Notes: generated by a model from the letters alone, not told the origin. DNA of 64,000 bases from Biscogniauxia marginata (GCA_022695795.1 MU404102.1:62001-126000), one strand, 5' to 3'. Counted from the stretch's first letter, positions 48,446 through 61,615 are shown. Numbers and translations are program-made.

Positions 48446-51400
48446 TGTGACCCGGGAGAATGCCCAAACCTCCAATCTATATATCAATTACCTAGGTGCC
48501 GACAGAGCAAGCCCGTAGATAGCCTCAGGAGCTCTGGAGGGGCATCATTGGTGGAGTGCCTTGACGTTAACTGGCCACCACACGACACACTAGCCCACAG
48601 ACAGGATCACAGAACAAAGTTTCAAGCTCAGGAGGATAAGCTCGAGATAGTTTGTGACAGCAAAACTCTGGTGAGGGGTCTAGGCTATAATGGCGGCAAA
48701 GCAGCAACAAACTCTAACAGCTATCGTGACGAAGGAAGCCAAAGAGGGAACGGTCGACAGCGAGGAGACGAAGTAAAGAGGATACAAGGGGGTGTGATCG
48801 ATGTTCTATATTGAGCTGACGGGGGTCCAGGCAGATTCACAGCCACTGGGCTGGGGTTGAAGGTCCCGGGGAAGAGGCACGTCGATGAAACTACACCAGG
48901 ACGGTGCTATGGACAAGATGAGCTTTTCGTTTATGCAACGGCTGTCGGCATGAACTGGCGGATAGGAATCATGAAGTTCAACGGTTCCCACGGCGAACAA
49001 GCCAAGAGGTGTATGAAGAAAGGCAAGCAAATCAATGGGCAGAAAGCTCTCAAGTTATTGCGGATGGGCCGGCGTGGTAGGTATCTCGCAGCTTGTAGGC
49101 GAGCGCCTTTACAGGAGGCCAATGGCTGAAGTCTTTGCCGTTTTCATCCTTCCGTTTTCGCGCGCCGCCTGGGCGATCTTAGCAGCCCAGCGTATATGTA
49201 CACATAGCGCACCTCTCTCTCTCTCTACCCTCTTATTATTACACTGGATCTCTCGGTCGTCACTGATGAGAGCTAGAAGGAAAAGGGCTGGGCCTAAGCT
49301 AGCAAGGCGTAGTTCTGGTCTGGTCCCGCGGTAACTCTCATGATGCGCGGATGACGACGATATCACCCGAATGGTGCATGGCGTTAGCTCCGTGGGAGAT
49401 TAGCAGAGACCATTGGACGTGAAGCCTACAACGTTAAAACATACGTCTGGCTCAGCCCGGGCTCCGGGAGAAAACGAGCTAGACAGGGCCCATCCCAGCA
49501 TCTTTCCGGATCGGGGAAGGACATAGTACCACTGGTAACCTCGCGTGGGATGTGATTCGGCCGGTGTGCAGATGCTCGATCGATTACCTACTTATAGTAC
49601 TTTTACCCCTGACGCCCCGGGGAACTTTGTCCTCCTCGTCAGTCTGGCGACTATTTTTCCTTATTTTTCCTTGATAGACGCTATTATGTAGTGAGAGAAA
49701 CTCTAGGTTTATTTCTTCTACTAATTCGAAACACTTGAAGCAACTAATTTCATCGCTCGAGCGTGAGGCTAAATTCACTTGTTGCTGGTTGCGGGAAGAG
49801 GGAAAAGGTTATGACGGGAGATGTGTGACGGTTAGGTATTGTTCCAACCTGAGGAGTAACCGTCACCGCGTGGTAGATCTCTCCATCATGATCTCACCAT
49901 ATCCGGGCTGGAATCCCCAAGTTGGCCTGGGGAGGATCAGAGAATTCCAATGGAATAAAATAAAAAGGTCGAGAAATTTCGAGGCTTGCGTCTATCTGGC
50001 TCCCTTGAGTGCTTGGCTTCCCAGCTATTTGACGCAGCTGCGACGATCCGCAACCCTCTGTCTCTGTCTGTTTTACGATCTGATAAAATAAAAAGGTGGT
50101 CATTTATCTGGCATTGGTGGCTGATCTGATGCTGTATGTACATATGGGTAGGGTACATATCACATGTACTCTCCGGCAGTAAACGCGGCCGCAACGCGAT
50201 GGTACGACGCTGCATGTGAGTGGGCAGGGTTCACGTCGCCCTTCCACTCGTCGATAGGATCCAGCACAGCAAACAGCGCACCAACGGCAACAAAGGCCGA
50301 GATGGAGATCCTTGGGGGGGGGGGGGGGGGGGGGGGTTATCCAGTAGTATATTGATGGCTGTTTGCCCGACCGCGTTTGTTTCGGGCTGATCAAAGAGTA
50401 GAGTAGGTTCGGCCCAATTGACCAGCAACCATCACCGGCTCACCGACTCGAGCGAGAGACAAAAAAGAGAGCCCGGCACAATTGGTAATTGGTTCCCAGT
50501 TAGAATTCTCTTAGTCGGTTTAGTCCCGGCATGGGACAGACGTTGGTTGGCGAGGTTGGTGGGCGAGGTTGGTGATTGCACTTGCATGTTGCCATGTTAA
50601 GCCACTGGACAACGCAACAAATAAGTGGGAAATATTGACTGCGGAAACACCAAGACTGCGATGTTTTCTTGTTTCTCAGCTTCGACCAGTCACGGTTAGA
50701 TTTCTAATTCCCAATAGAGCCAATCGGGAAAAAATCACCTGAGACGCGTCTGTCTGTTCGTGCGATGTAGGTACTCGTACGGTAGGATGTAATCTTGTTA
50801 TGAAGATCGAGAGAAAGAAAAAAGAAAAAAGAAAACGAAAAAGCAAAGATGGTTTGTTAGTTTCGACTTATTCAGTCATTGATTGAAATTAGGGGACCCC
50901 ACTTGCAAGTGCTCAGCAGCCAATCGTAAAGAACGAACGCTAGGGTTAATAAAGTTGCCGGCATGTGTGTTGCACTACTAAGTTCGACCTGCTTTTTTGA
51001 ATGCCGCGACCGTCCGTGCCGCCGGCGTCGATGGCTCCCGCAACCCTCGTCACGTCCACTAGTACCTAACTACCTAGTACCTAGGTACGTGTAGTATATA
51101 TAAAAAGAGAGGGTCACATCCGTCACCTTCAATACAAGACAACCTTCCTGTGATATATTCCATAGTAAGGTTAAGTTAGGTCAGTTGACTATTACAAAAT
51201 CAATGAACAAGCAACCTCGTCAACTCTAATCTAAACCCTCCTAGTCTTCGTTCTTTTTTTCTTCTCTTTTCAGTATGTCTTTAAAAGCAATTAACATTAG
51301 GTACCTAGGTAGGTAACTAATTACACACAATACGGAGTAGTGTATACTTAAGCATGCTTACACTGCACTTGTAATGGTCAGCAACGTAGTGCGACACCGG

Positions 51401-53835
51401 AACCGTGCATCGATAGTTCATTTAAATAGGAACCCGGATTGGCTTCGTTTGTTAGTCTGGTCTAGGTATAGGTGGTCTATCCCGTCCGTCCAGGTCCAGG
51501 TGTTCTGCCGTGTTTCCTGCGATGCGCAAATCACGAGGGCCACGACAGTCACAAAAGTGTGACGAAATATATCGTCTTTCTCACGTCTGCTGTAGGTTTC
51601 TGCTGCATCTTGCTTCTCTCATCGAGCCACAATTTCCCAGCTATTTATTCCTACCTGCAAAGCCGCCCCTCAAAAAAGCCACCCTTCTTGGCTGCTGTAA
51701 GAGAGTGGCATCCCGAGATGTGTGATAAAGCTGGTCACCTTCGATCTACCCAACCTATCTATCGTACATTGTAGAACAATCCACCGCAACGGAGGTTCCC
51801 ACAGTGCAATATGGAAGAGGCTAGGTTAGAGTAATCAATGGAACTTTTGTTATTTTTTATTTTTTCGAATTCCCTCCATTGCGTATCCCATCTTCGTATT
51901 CTTGTCTCCCGAACCCAGCAACTCCTAGGATACCTAGGAGCCGAACCAAATAAACGAACAACCTTGAGTTGAAGAATCGAGAACCAGGTACGCGCACGTT
52001 TCCAATTTGGGGGCCACTCATGCATTCCGTCAATATTATAGCCTTACACCGGTTCAACCCTCCCTGCTTCCCCTCTGGTCTCGACTCCGGATCTCGCCCC
52101 CTCCCCCCCCCTTTTCCCCCCTCTCCCCTAGTCGCCCTCGCGATCACCACCAACGCCTCCACCACCCCCCCCAAATCCGTACATGTAGCAAGTATGGTAT
52201 GTATACCCACGCAGACGCAACTCCCCCAGCCCTTGATGGATTCCCCCGTCCTCTCTGACTGCTGATCATGAACCCAGTTTATCAATGCAAGGCACACGCG
52301 TCTCACCCACCCACCTACCCACCGCCCCCCTCAGCCCAGCCCAGCCGTCAGCTCCAAATCTAACCCCCATCTAACCTACAATTTACCGCCCCCATCCCCC
52401 CATCCCCCCTCCCCCAGCCCTACCAGCCTAGCAGCCTAGCAGCTCAAGCCAGCCTAAGCTTAAGAAGTACAGTATATATGTAAGAGACGCAGGAGAAAAA
52501 AAAAACATTCAGCCTCTCCCAGAAGCCATCAGAATTGTGATAGACAAGAAATTGCGGATACTTCTTGGGGTTGGTTTAGTCACGGATCGAGGTTTTATAG
52601 CCACCTATTACTTGTAAAGACGCGGGGGATCTGGGAAGGACATAACGGAACAGAACAGAAGCATCGAGACTAAAAGATAATCGAGGCAGTGCGTACTCTA
52701 TTGACATCTTTTGGGGGTTATATACAGGGTGGAAACAATACCTAGGTAGATCTCCACGTCACAATGTATATACATATATGTATATGTATGCGTATTTCAA
52801 GTCAGGTAGGTAGGTATGTAATTAGAAGAAAAAATTGACCTAACCTAAGTCAAACCACCCCTTAAATCATCCATCACATAGCTTAACCATCAACCTAACC
52901 TCTCTGTTCACCTGCCTGCCTGCCTGGCTATCTTGTCCCTCCCGCGAGCCCATTTCCTAGCGAATAATGATAATAACCATAGATGATGGCTATACCAGGT
53001 AGCTACCAAATACGAAACAACGACAGATTCAACAAATACCTAGACGAGAAGTGAGTGAGCGAGCGAGTAACTGCCCTTCCTCCTCGTCGATATTTTGCCC
53101 AACACAAGATATCGCATCTTACACCTACTACATAACCTACCTACCTACCTACCTACCTATCGGCATCGTAAACAGCACAGCCCACAGCTTTAGGCGCTTC
53201 TTGTTAAATAGCCAGGCCCGACTAGGCAGGTATTCTCTCTCTCTCTTTTTCTTTTTTTCTATACCTTTAATAGAGAACACACTCCTAGAAAAAAAAGGGG
53301 GGGGATAAACCACGTTTTGTTTTCCTCCTTTCTAGATACACCGTGACATGTTCTTCGGAGAGCAAGTTTGATTTATTTAAACTCTTCACCCTCCCCTCCC
53401 ACCCCCCTTTTCAAACCTACTTCACGTTAGAGGTAAAAAGGTAAATACTCGTGATAATATAGAACAAAATAAAAATCTTATTGGTATCGATATTTAAGCC
53501 AAAAAAAAAAAAGGGTTCTCGCTGTCTGTTTGAAACGCTCCCTGAGAGGAGTAGGTAGTGATAGTAGTAAGCAGCAAGAACGATCTCCCCTTTTACGCCC
53601 CCTACCACTGCCCTTTTCTGTAGCTCCCGTAAACCCAAATCCCTTACTCCGTAATACTAATCACGATCCCCATCAGGTTATCGCTTTGCATCTCAACCCC
53701 CTCTCTTATGGTATCTTTAGCTAATTCCCCTCAAACCTCATAACGTAGTCTCGTGACAGGAATACACTTATTATTCATTTACACCCCCATAAAGCAAGGA
53801 AGGACAGGCAGGCAGGCCGCAGTTTATTCCACATC
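48446..53835. other. 5.4-kb gene-poor spacer
   Basis: The longest stretch without a recognised gene. Frames such as 51857-52306 (minus) and 48857-49129 (plus) lack domains and family features. Notable contents are a run of 23 G (50314-50336), C-rich tracts near 52100-52420, TACCTAGGTA palindromes (51078, 51302, 52739) and a CTAC/CTACCTAC tract near 53125-53160. It probably includes the DUF4203 promoter and UTR; non-coding RNA cannot be excluded. Confidence 0.4.
50314..50336 (+). repeat. run of 23 G
   Basis: An uninterrupted homopolymer of 23 G. It could form a G-quadruplex, and its length is prone to sequencing error. Confidence 0.9.
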
Positions 53836-55284
53836 TCATCTCCTCGGCACGCGGGTAGGTACGCGGTCACGATCGGCGCTGCTTCTGCCCTGAGCCGCCA
53901 GCTTCCCGTTTTTAGATGACGACCTTTGGGCCTTTGCCGGGGGCGGCGGTCTCCTCTTCCGATTAAAGAGCGTCGACAACGTTCTGAACGGGAAGGTGAA
54001 CACCGCGAGGGCCGCCTGGATAGGAACCACGACTATGGAGGTCGTCTTATCAACTAGCCAGGTGGCCAACCCCCATCGGGCGTTGCTATTCTTCGCCGCA
54101 ACTGCTGCCAGGGCGATGGCGTCGTTGAGCCGATAATCCACGTATTCGATCCGGTTGTCGGTCTGGCAGGCTAGGAGGGTAAGCTTCTTCTCGTAGCGAC
54201 GCATAGCCCGGTTCAGAGCATCTAGTTCGGGCTGGATGGTGCTTCGGACCTCACGGCCCACCGCCGTCTCGATGACTCGCTGGGGAACGCTAGGGGTTGC
54301 GCTACTGTTGGACTCGGTCGGGTTAGAAGCCGTGTGCGCCTCGAGCTCCTCCAGCCTACTATGCAAGGCCTCAAACTGCTCCACAGTGACGGTCCGTTTC
54401 GTGTGGGGGTTTTGCGCTACAATTTGCTGAACGCGTAGAGTGCGATCCTGAAGCATCCGGATCAAGTGCGAGACGGGACGGACCTCGGCAGCGCAAAGAA
54501 AAATGGTCAGGTTGTAGTCAGACACCAAGCCTTCGGAGGGCCTTGTCAGCTGGCCACGGATAGTATGTAGAAGATAGGCCCCGAGCATGGGGGAGATGAA
54601 ACACCAAACTAAGGCCAACATCTCGTGAACGTATAATTCTCTAATCGCAGCGGCTTGTCGGGCCTCCCATTGTTTGTTACCGGCTCTGGGGCTTTTTTCA
54701 GGTGATCCTTCTGGCTCTTTCTGTTTCCCAGACTCCTCAGGGGCAGTAGTAGCCGATGGCGTTCCCGAAGACGCGGCATCGCTGTCGGAGTCGAACACGG
54801 GCTCGGTCATGATCTCATCTTTCACGATACGCACTTGCTGTGCCGACTGGTACCAGTCCCACGGCTGCGTGACGGACCAGTGTAAGAAAACGGCGGCCAG
54901 GCTGAGCAGTATCAGGTCTGTAAAGAAGGCACTTCCATTTTCGAAGAGCATGCCCGCCAGGGCGGGTAACAGCGCAAGCGTGAGCGGAACATAGGCGAAC
55001 GGCGACTTCTTGCCGGGCTCGGCGCTAGATCTGCTCGGGTTGAAGATGTCGTCTGCGCTCGTCTCGAAGTCCGAGTATAAGGAGCTCCGCCTCCGGTTGC
55101 CGGCGAAACTGTTCTCTGCAGCAAGAGGCGGCGACGCATTCACAGTCGGGCGGCGACGCAGGTAAGTGGGCTGGCCGACAGTAGCAGCACGCCGCAAGGT
55201 GAAGCCGGACGGTGCATTTTCCGAGGCTCGTCCGGCAGCGTTGCCAGTCGACGTCGAGGCGGGAGCGAAGCTCACATCGGCCAT
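53836..55284 (-). CDS. conserved fungal membrane protein of unknown function
   Basis: A single-exon frame of 482 codons from the ATG at 55284. The first 95 residues are disordered and Ser/Arg-rich (repeated RRR patches, phosphosite-like). Then come two close membrane segments (YVPLTLALLPALAGMLF and FFTDLILLSLAAVFLHW), followed by WSVTQPWDWYQSAQQVRIVK. After an acidic/Ser linker a third segment appears (MLALVWCFISPMLGAYLLHT). A coiled coil follows (VEQFEALHSRLEELEAH), then a helix and an amphipathic hydrophobic patch (IVVVPIQAALAVFTFPF) before a basic tail. The layout looks like proteins found widely in filamentous ascomycetes, but I cannot name a family or role. It probably resides in an internal membrane. 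Confidence 0.75.
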   Translation of the reverse strand: MADVSFAPASTSTGNAAGRASENAPSGFTLRRAATVGQPTYLRRRPTVNASPPLAAENSFAGNRRRSSLYSDFETSADDIFNPSRSSAEPGKKSPFAYVPLTLALLPALAGMLFENGSAFFTDLILLSLAAVFLHWSVTQPWDWYQSAQQVRIVKDEIMTEPVFDSDSDAASSGTPSATTAPEESGKQKEPEGSPEKSPRAGNKQWEARQAAAIRELYVHEMLALVWCFISPMLGAYLLHTIRGQLTRPSEGLVSDYNLTIFLCAAEVRPVSHLIRMLQDRTLRVQQIVAQNPHTKRTVTVEQFEALHSRLEELEAHTASNPTESNSSATPSVPQRVIETAVGREVRSTIQPELDALNRAMRRYEKKLTLLACQTDNRIEYVDYRLNDAIALAAVAAKNSNARWGLATWLVDKTTSIVVVPIQAALAVFTFPFRTLSTLFNRKRRPPPPAKAQRSSSKNGKLAAQGRSSADRDRVPTRVPRR

Positions 55285-58200
55285 GGCTGATGAAACTGTG
55301 AGTTACAAGAGATCATAGCCCTTGCCGATGCCTCCGACGCTGGTCCATGTAACGCGATGAGGGAGGTAGGCCCCGAAGTGAGGTGTGGTAGTGGATTTTC
55401 AGGGTGGTCCCGATGCGATTTGCGACCACTGCAACACCAAGCTTTTAGTAGCGGGTAAAGATGAAATGTGAATGGTGGATGAGCTCAGGTACTACGGCTG
55501 TACAACGCATCGGAATAAAACGATGACGATGAGAGGCAGAACCACTGTACGGAGTCCACGTAGGAAAAGTACCTAAGCACGCGTTTTGGGGGGATGAGGA
55601 TGGGGGAATGGGGTGGGGGACAGGGATTAGGCTAGGTAGGTATGGAAGGCACTGTACCTAAGGTTTAGGCAACTTGGGCACGGCCATTTTGTTCCCACAA
55701 GTTCCATCTGTGTGAAAGCCACAGGAACCAGCAGCGTCACTGACGTCAGCTGTGTTACATGAACCGGTCACATCTACGGAATACCTACGGTTTACCTCCT
55801 TACCTACATGTAGGTTACCTATATAAATACCTACTTTAGGTATGTGCATACGGGTATGTAGGTAGGTGAGGGGGCACCTAAGGTTCAAGGTTAGGTATTT
55901 TAAAGTTACCAGATCTACCTTGGAGGTTCAAGTCCGCGAGCCAAAGACTTCAGGTTATTTGTCATATTGCTCAACCAGCATTGACCATGACCGGCCAGTA
56001 GGTATCTGATCGCGCGAACTGTCGCGGCCGTCACATCACATTGCCATTGTCTGATGCTCTTTGGTGCTCTGATCGCGCAACACCGAACCATCCACGACAC
56101 TCAAGGCAGAATTCCTCCCTCATTAAACCGGAACAGTGAGACGGTGTTTCAGGGGGGTGCTTATCAACGACGCCTCCGTTGTCACCATTCCCGTGTACCG
56201 ATTTTTCTCTCTCTTCTTCGTGACGCCTTCGTGAAATCCGAGAGGCCTGAGAAGAAGAAAAAGAAAAGAAAAAAGAGAAACCAAAAATCGGTAGTTCAAG
56301 AGGCTTTAGGGAGGACGAATAAAAAGCCCGGAACACTTGGAGAAAAACTTTGCGATATTGGTCCCTTGCTGAATAAGTCGAGTCGTCAGCTGAAAAGCGC
56401 ACGGAACTTTATTAGAATAAGCTTGGAAATCATGCAACCCCAGAGGAGAAGTCAGTCGGATCTCGGCGGCTGAATCAACGGAGAAAAATCTTTTTTTATA
56501 ACAGGCAATTCCACGGGCGAGATGCGAGATGCGAGATGGGTTTCTGTCGTGTCCAGAAAGGCCCAAAACGGCATTAACAGTCTCATATTAATGCCTATTC
56601 CGAGATTGTGTGCATGATTGATCTGAGCCGGTCTACACCACCCAGGATGCCATCTAACGTCTTCCGTGCTAGCTACTAATTATAAGTGTGTAGGTTAGAG
56701 CACTGACCTAAACGAATGTGTAGGTATTTGTACCAGAAGTTCCTCCGCGTCGTCACTCGTCACGCATGGGTTGCATAGGACAGACGTGTTGCGCCGGCCA
56801 TGCCCTACGCAATCATGCGAGCAGCTAGACGCGGCCGATACTGTCGGTAGTAAAGGTTAAAAAAACTCGCAAGGAATTCCGCTTTGCCCCTGCGGTGCTT
56901 TGCAAATTAACAATATATCTTTGACATGCCACCGCGGACCTGATGTAAGCCAGCTGGAATGTGGTTTGTTGGTTGTAAGTGGTACGGAGTCCGGAGTCTA
57001 TATAAAAAAGCTAGATAGGCTACGGGGCCGCAGTGCGCCGCAGGGCCGTAACCTAGAGGCTACGTAGCTCACACTTGTAAGCAGGTACGCTATTACCGCG
57101 CTACGAGGCTGTCTTTGGTAGCCTGTCCCGTTCGTTCGGGTCCCCTACCTGCACTAGATCTCCAAGTGCCTGCAGGTTCTGAAGTGACCCTGGTCTGAGA
57201 GGCGGGCTAACAAGGGGGCCGGGCCTGAGCCAAGGAGGGTCATCCCTGATCAGCTCTAACGGTGGGCCCTCCAACTGCGCTGTGCGTTGGAAGACCAAGG
57301 CAGGATACAAAATAGTTCCTCAAAATAAAACAATTTAAAGCCTTCGTAATTTTTCCTTTTTGGAGTAGGTTGGCATACCGTAGGACGGCCAATCCGTGAG
57401 TGACGAAATATTTATTCCTTTTTTATTATCATTGCTATTGTCATCTTCTTCTCCTTTCTTGCACATCTCTTCGTATATGTATATGTATGTGCTGTCTGAT
57501 CCCCATGCCTTGCCTGTCTATCTTTTTATTTTATTTTACTGTAAACCATCTTAGCTCGAATCGATTGCTTGATTGATGTATGTATGTATGTATGTATGTA
57601 TGTATGTGTGTACCTACGCATACCGACTAGCTACATATTCGACGACACCAGCCATCTCTTCCAAAAGAATGATATAATTTCATTTCTTAGCAAATATCTC
57701 GCTGTACTACTTCACCGACATTTTTCTTCTCTCTCCCTCTTATTCTTTCTTATAGTCCTCTTTCTCTTTCTTGTTCTGCATCTAGTTCTGGCTCTTGGTC
57801 TTTGGTCTTGGTCTTGGTCTTCAAAATCTACATATTTGACATCGACTTACCTCCCACTCATTCATTGATTGCCCAAGACACAGACAGACACGCTGGCAGA
57901 CCACATCGCCCCGGTCCACTCGAGAGAGAGAAAGAAAGCAAGCGAGAAGGGATCGTTCATTTCGACGCGTATACAGCAAATACGAAAGGGCAACAACAGC
58001 CGATTGAAGATCAGATTCCGATTATTATTCGTCGCAGATGGTTGCTGGAAGGAGAAGAATACCTAATCGAGTGACGCCTTGAAAAAAGTTGAAATTTCGA
58101 TCTTGCATGTTGACAGGGCTTCGGTTATTTCCGCTCTCTATGCAAAACGAAAGGTGTGCAAAAGGGTTGGTGCAGAAGGACTGCAATAGTCCAGGTTTGC

Positions 58201-58371
58201 AATAATAACAAGCCCAAGCCCCAGGCTCAGTCATAGGCCCAGTCATAGGCCTAGCACAGGTCCAGGCACGAAGCCAGGCACGCACAGGTACCTTGCAGCG
58301 TGCAGCGTGCAGCCAAGCTTGCTCTACACCTGGAGGAGGGTTTGTCGCCGGCTGGCAAAGATCTGGCAGCA
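55285..58371. other. 3.1-kb divergent spacer
   Basis: Lies between the starts of the 53836 gene and ERF4. No gene recognised; frames at 56031-56473 and 57101-57310 have no features. It contains a TGTA microsatellite, GGTCTT tandem repeats at about 57790-57822, and a repeated CAGTCATAGGCC/CCAGGCACG block at 58220-58290. It presumably holds two promoters. Confidence 0.45.
57576..57606. repeat. (TGTA)n microsatellite
   Basis: About seven TGTA units. Confidence 0.85.
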
Positions 58372-60409
58372 ATGCGCCTGCTGCCAGGTCGACTGATCTC
58401 GGCTAATCTCAAATCTCAATCTCATCCCATCTGTCCCCTGAGCAACGACGACTGCAGAACCTTGCAGCCGCTAAAGCGACCGCTAAGGCCGCTAATACCA
58501 CTATCGTCCCTAGCGCTAACACTGGAGTGCCACCACACCGCGACACTTGACTGGTCCGTCTCGCCCGTCCCTACAGATTCTTCAACCGCCTCCAGCTGCA
58601 CTCTCCAACGACAACACCTCCATCATCCCCCATCACGTCCTCTCAGCTTGCCTCGTCGTCGGCCCGTCGAACCACGCACTCCTACTGGCCCGACGCGTGA
58701 GCGCTCGACTACTGCGACCTTGGCCGTCTCGGCGGCCCTTCCAGCATCGTCGCCCAAACGGCTTCCCACGCAGGAAACGCACACCCGAACCTGTCACCGA
58801 CCGCCGTAGATGCACCACCGCGCACTCACGTCCGCACTTACATCCACTCGCCGTCGCAACAGCCAGATTACCCTGCGCCCGAACCTGCACAGCCTTCACA
58901 ACGACAGCGAGTACCCGGCCTCGAAGCAAATTTATTGACGGCGAGATCTCGAGCACCGCGCGGACAACCCGATTATCTCCTGCCTCCTCCCTTCCGCAAT
59001 CGCGCCGCTGGATCCAACCCCCAGTACAACCTCCCACGCCGGATTGGCACTGTCGGCCGTCTCTGGAATCCCACCAATTCCACCCCGAGACCCCTGCCTA
59101 CCCAACCAACCCATCGACCTCGACAACCGCGTCGGCGTCGTCCCTCCACGCCTCCGCCTCCTGCCGTCCCCGTCCCCGTCTCCGCCGCCCACCCGACCAT
59201 CGATATCTTTGAGCCCACCGATCCTACCGGTACTGGAGCCGGCGACTATCCCCTCCTCCCTCTCCCCGAGCAACGACAGGATCGACATTCGGCCTCCACC
59301 CGCGCCAGTCTGCAGATCGAAGGAAGAGCAAGCGGCGACCGGAGGATAAGTCTTCCCATCTCGGTCCGCCATTCCTACGACGCCAAACGGACCTCTAATC
59401 TGCCGCTTGAGGAAGAGGCCGAGGCTGGTCCGTCAAAAGTCAAATTGAAGGAGGAGACTAGCGCAACTCGAAAACGGGGTCAAAGCGTGGTCAAGCGAGC
59501 TCGTGCCCTGAGTTTTGGTCTTGTTAATCTTGACAATTCGAGCGGTTCGCCCAAGAGAACGGATAAAGGCAAGGGAAAGGCAGTCATGTCACCGAGCACC
59601 CATGAGGATCCCTCGAGAGGGTTCTCTAAGGATCTCGAGAGAGGTGATGTTCTCGCCGGTCGTCATAATGGATCAAATCTATCGCTTCCCGGCGGCGGTC
59701 CCTCGCTCATATCCTCGAGCAACTCGTCCATCATGGGCGATCCCGATCAACCGGACATGGGGGAGGAATGGGGCCCCCAACATCCGTGCTTCCCCCATCT
59801 GAACTGCCATGTTCCAGTGAGCTCCCCGGAATACACAACTACTCGCATCATACGTGTTCGAAGAGACTGGTTGATCGAAGGCGACACAGCACCGACCTTC
59901 TCCAATCTGTATCCGGAAATTCTCGATCCGGCTGGCGTGTCCGAGCAGGAGTTCCGCCGTATTATCGAGAAGCTCAATGGCGAGCTCGTCCCTATTTTCA
60001 ATCCATACTACTGGAGAAACATCCTCGACGGTGTGTTGGGACTCTTGACTGGCTGGATCTGGGATGATCTGGGCTTGACAAACGCCAAGAGAAGGCTCAG
60101 GAGCCTAGAAAACTGGATTGAGCAGTGGAATGCCGAAATGGAGAAGACAGTGGGTGCCGAAGACAGCAGCCTTGCTCCAAAGATCATTTCTCTGAGGCGA
60201 ACGGGATATATGAACGTGAGTAGTGCGACCGATTATGCTCATTATAACATGCACATTTTAACTAACTGCCTCGATAGCTTGATATCCAAATACCAGATCC
60301 AGAAGTAAGGGTCGCGTCCAGTGAGCCAACCTCGCGATCCGGTCCGGCTATGCCCTCGGACCCCGAGCCCGAGCCCGCAGCGTCGAACGCCCCGGTCGCC
60401 GAATCATGA
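58372..60409 (+). CDS. ERF4: ERF4/Golgin-A7 family, Ras palmitoyltransferase accessory subunit
   Basis: The predicted exons are 58372-58696, 58774-60215 and 60278-60409, about 632 residues. The Golgin-A7/Erf4 domain lies in the C-terminal third: TTRIIRVRRDWLIEGDTAPT, FSNLYPEIL, VSEQEFRRIIEKLNGELVPI, ILDGVLGLLTGWIW, LRSLENWIEQWN and, across intron 2, MNLDIQIPDPEV. Erf4 partners the DHHC enzyme Erf2 to palmitoylate Ras at the ER. The N-terminal 400 residues are disordered and rich in Pro, Arg and Ser, with basic patches. Intron 2 (62 bp, GTGAGT...ATAG) is solid. Intron 1 (58697-58773, donor GTGAGC, acceptor CGCAG) is inferred because it joins two open frames; the start at 58372 is the first ATG in that frame and is uncertain. 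The frame from 58701 to 60215 has no stop. Confidence 0.8.
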
Positions 60410-61615
60410 TAATGATCTACTTCTCTCCGTCGCCATAGACATTCATCCTCTAAACCTTGAGGGACCTTTCGAGTCCTTACACTTTTCTGTTTTAACCCCA
60501 CGCCGACCAATTCTTTGGACTGTACGAATTTACGAAGATACCCTGGCATTATTCACTACTACTACTACTACTACCTAATTTTGTAACTTTATCTTCAAAT
60601 TTCTTTTCGACGGTGTCACCTTTACTACTTGGATACTTTGCTTTTTATTTTATTCTGATGGCATTGCGTGGAGTTTCCGGCATCTCGATGTATCGATCAT
60701 TGGTAGAGGCGGGCCGTATGACCTCTTCAGAGTGGATGAGTTGCTGATTTCGGAGGTTTTCATGTTTAATGACTCAGAAGCTGCAGAAGGGTGGAAGTGT
60801 TTAGGAGAGATTCACGCCTGCGAGGGCAAGACAAAATAGAGTTGCTTCGTTTTTTTTTTTTTTCCTCTGTGAATATCAGTTTTACCTCTACCCCTGCAGT
60901 ATGAGAACCCATTGAATCAGACTTTACTTTCTGGATGGAGGGGCCGTACAAACAAAACAAGTAGTATTTCTTAGTTTAAAAGAAGATACATGTAAATAAC
61001 GGGTCGGACGTACACGAGCATCAACTAGAGAAAAGACGACGGCGTTGTCTTGGGGATTTGTGATGCGTCTGTCTACGTAGGTACTTACTGATCAGGAGTT
61101 GTTTCATTACGATTTCCGCTTGAATTCCGAACAATACTCTTTTCTTATTTACTTGCTAGCTACCTAGCTAAGAAATTTAGACAACCTCGACCGAGGAGTT
61201 GTTTATCGAACATGACTTGGAAGTTGCCAACAGAAAATCTTGACGTACACAAACCAAACACCAAACACCAAGCATCCACCCCCCTTTTTCTGCTCTACAA
61301 CGTTTGGGTACCTATCTTTGAGAAAAGGGGGGGGAGGGTGGCTGAGAAGTACCAGACCATTCATTATACGACACCCACTGCTCTGCTCTGTCCCCGCGGA
61401 GGAAAGAGGAAGTTAAACCAAATCAACTTACAAAAGAAAAAACCCCCTTTTTGCTGACACAGAACTCTCCATCCGAATCCGAATCCATACCTACCTTATA
61501 CATACATACATACCCACGAGACTTCGCCCTCCCCCCCCCCCCCCTTTTTTTTTTTTTTTGATACTGGTATCATTATCGTATCAAAACAAACCAATCAATT
61601 AATCAATTCAATCAA
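60410..61615. other. convergent intergenic region ERF4 / pheromone receptor
   Basis: About 1.2 kb, with ACT microsatellite units at about 60557-60575 (ERF4 3' UTR) and a C14/T15 homopolymer pair near the receptor 3' end. No gene was recognised. Confidence 0.5.
61531..61559. repeat. C14 followed by T15 homopolymers
   Basis: Fourteen C (61531-61544), then fifteen T (61545-61559), about 55 bp beyond the receptor stop codon. Confidence 0.9.

Noticed and set aside
51857..52306. 149-codon minus-strand frame
   Set aside because: It crosses C-rich low-complexity sequence and shows no family motif; not enough to call a gene.
55915..55945. GGTTCAAGTCC resembling a tRNA B box
   Set aside because: The flanking bases do not pair into a T stem, and no A box or acceptor stem is found at the proper distance.
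58300..58809. Separate 169-codon gene upstream of ERF4
   Set aside because: Its frame joins the ERF4 frame through a plausible intron (58697-58773), and its Pro/Arg/Ser-rich composition matches the ERF4 N-terminus.
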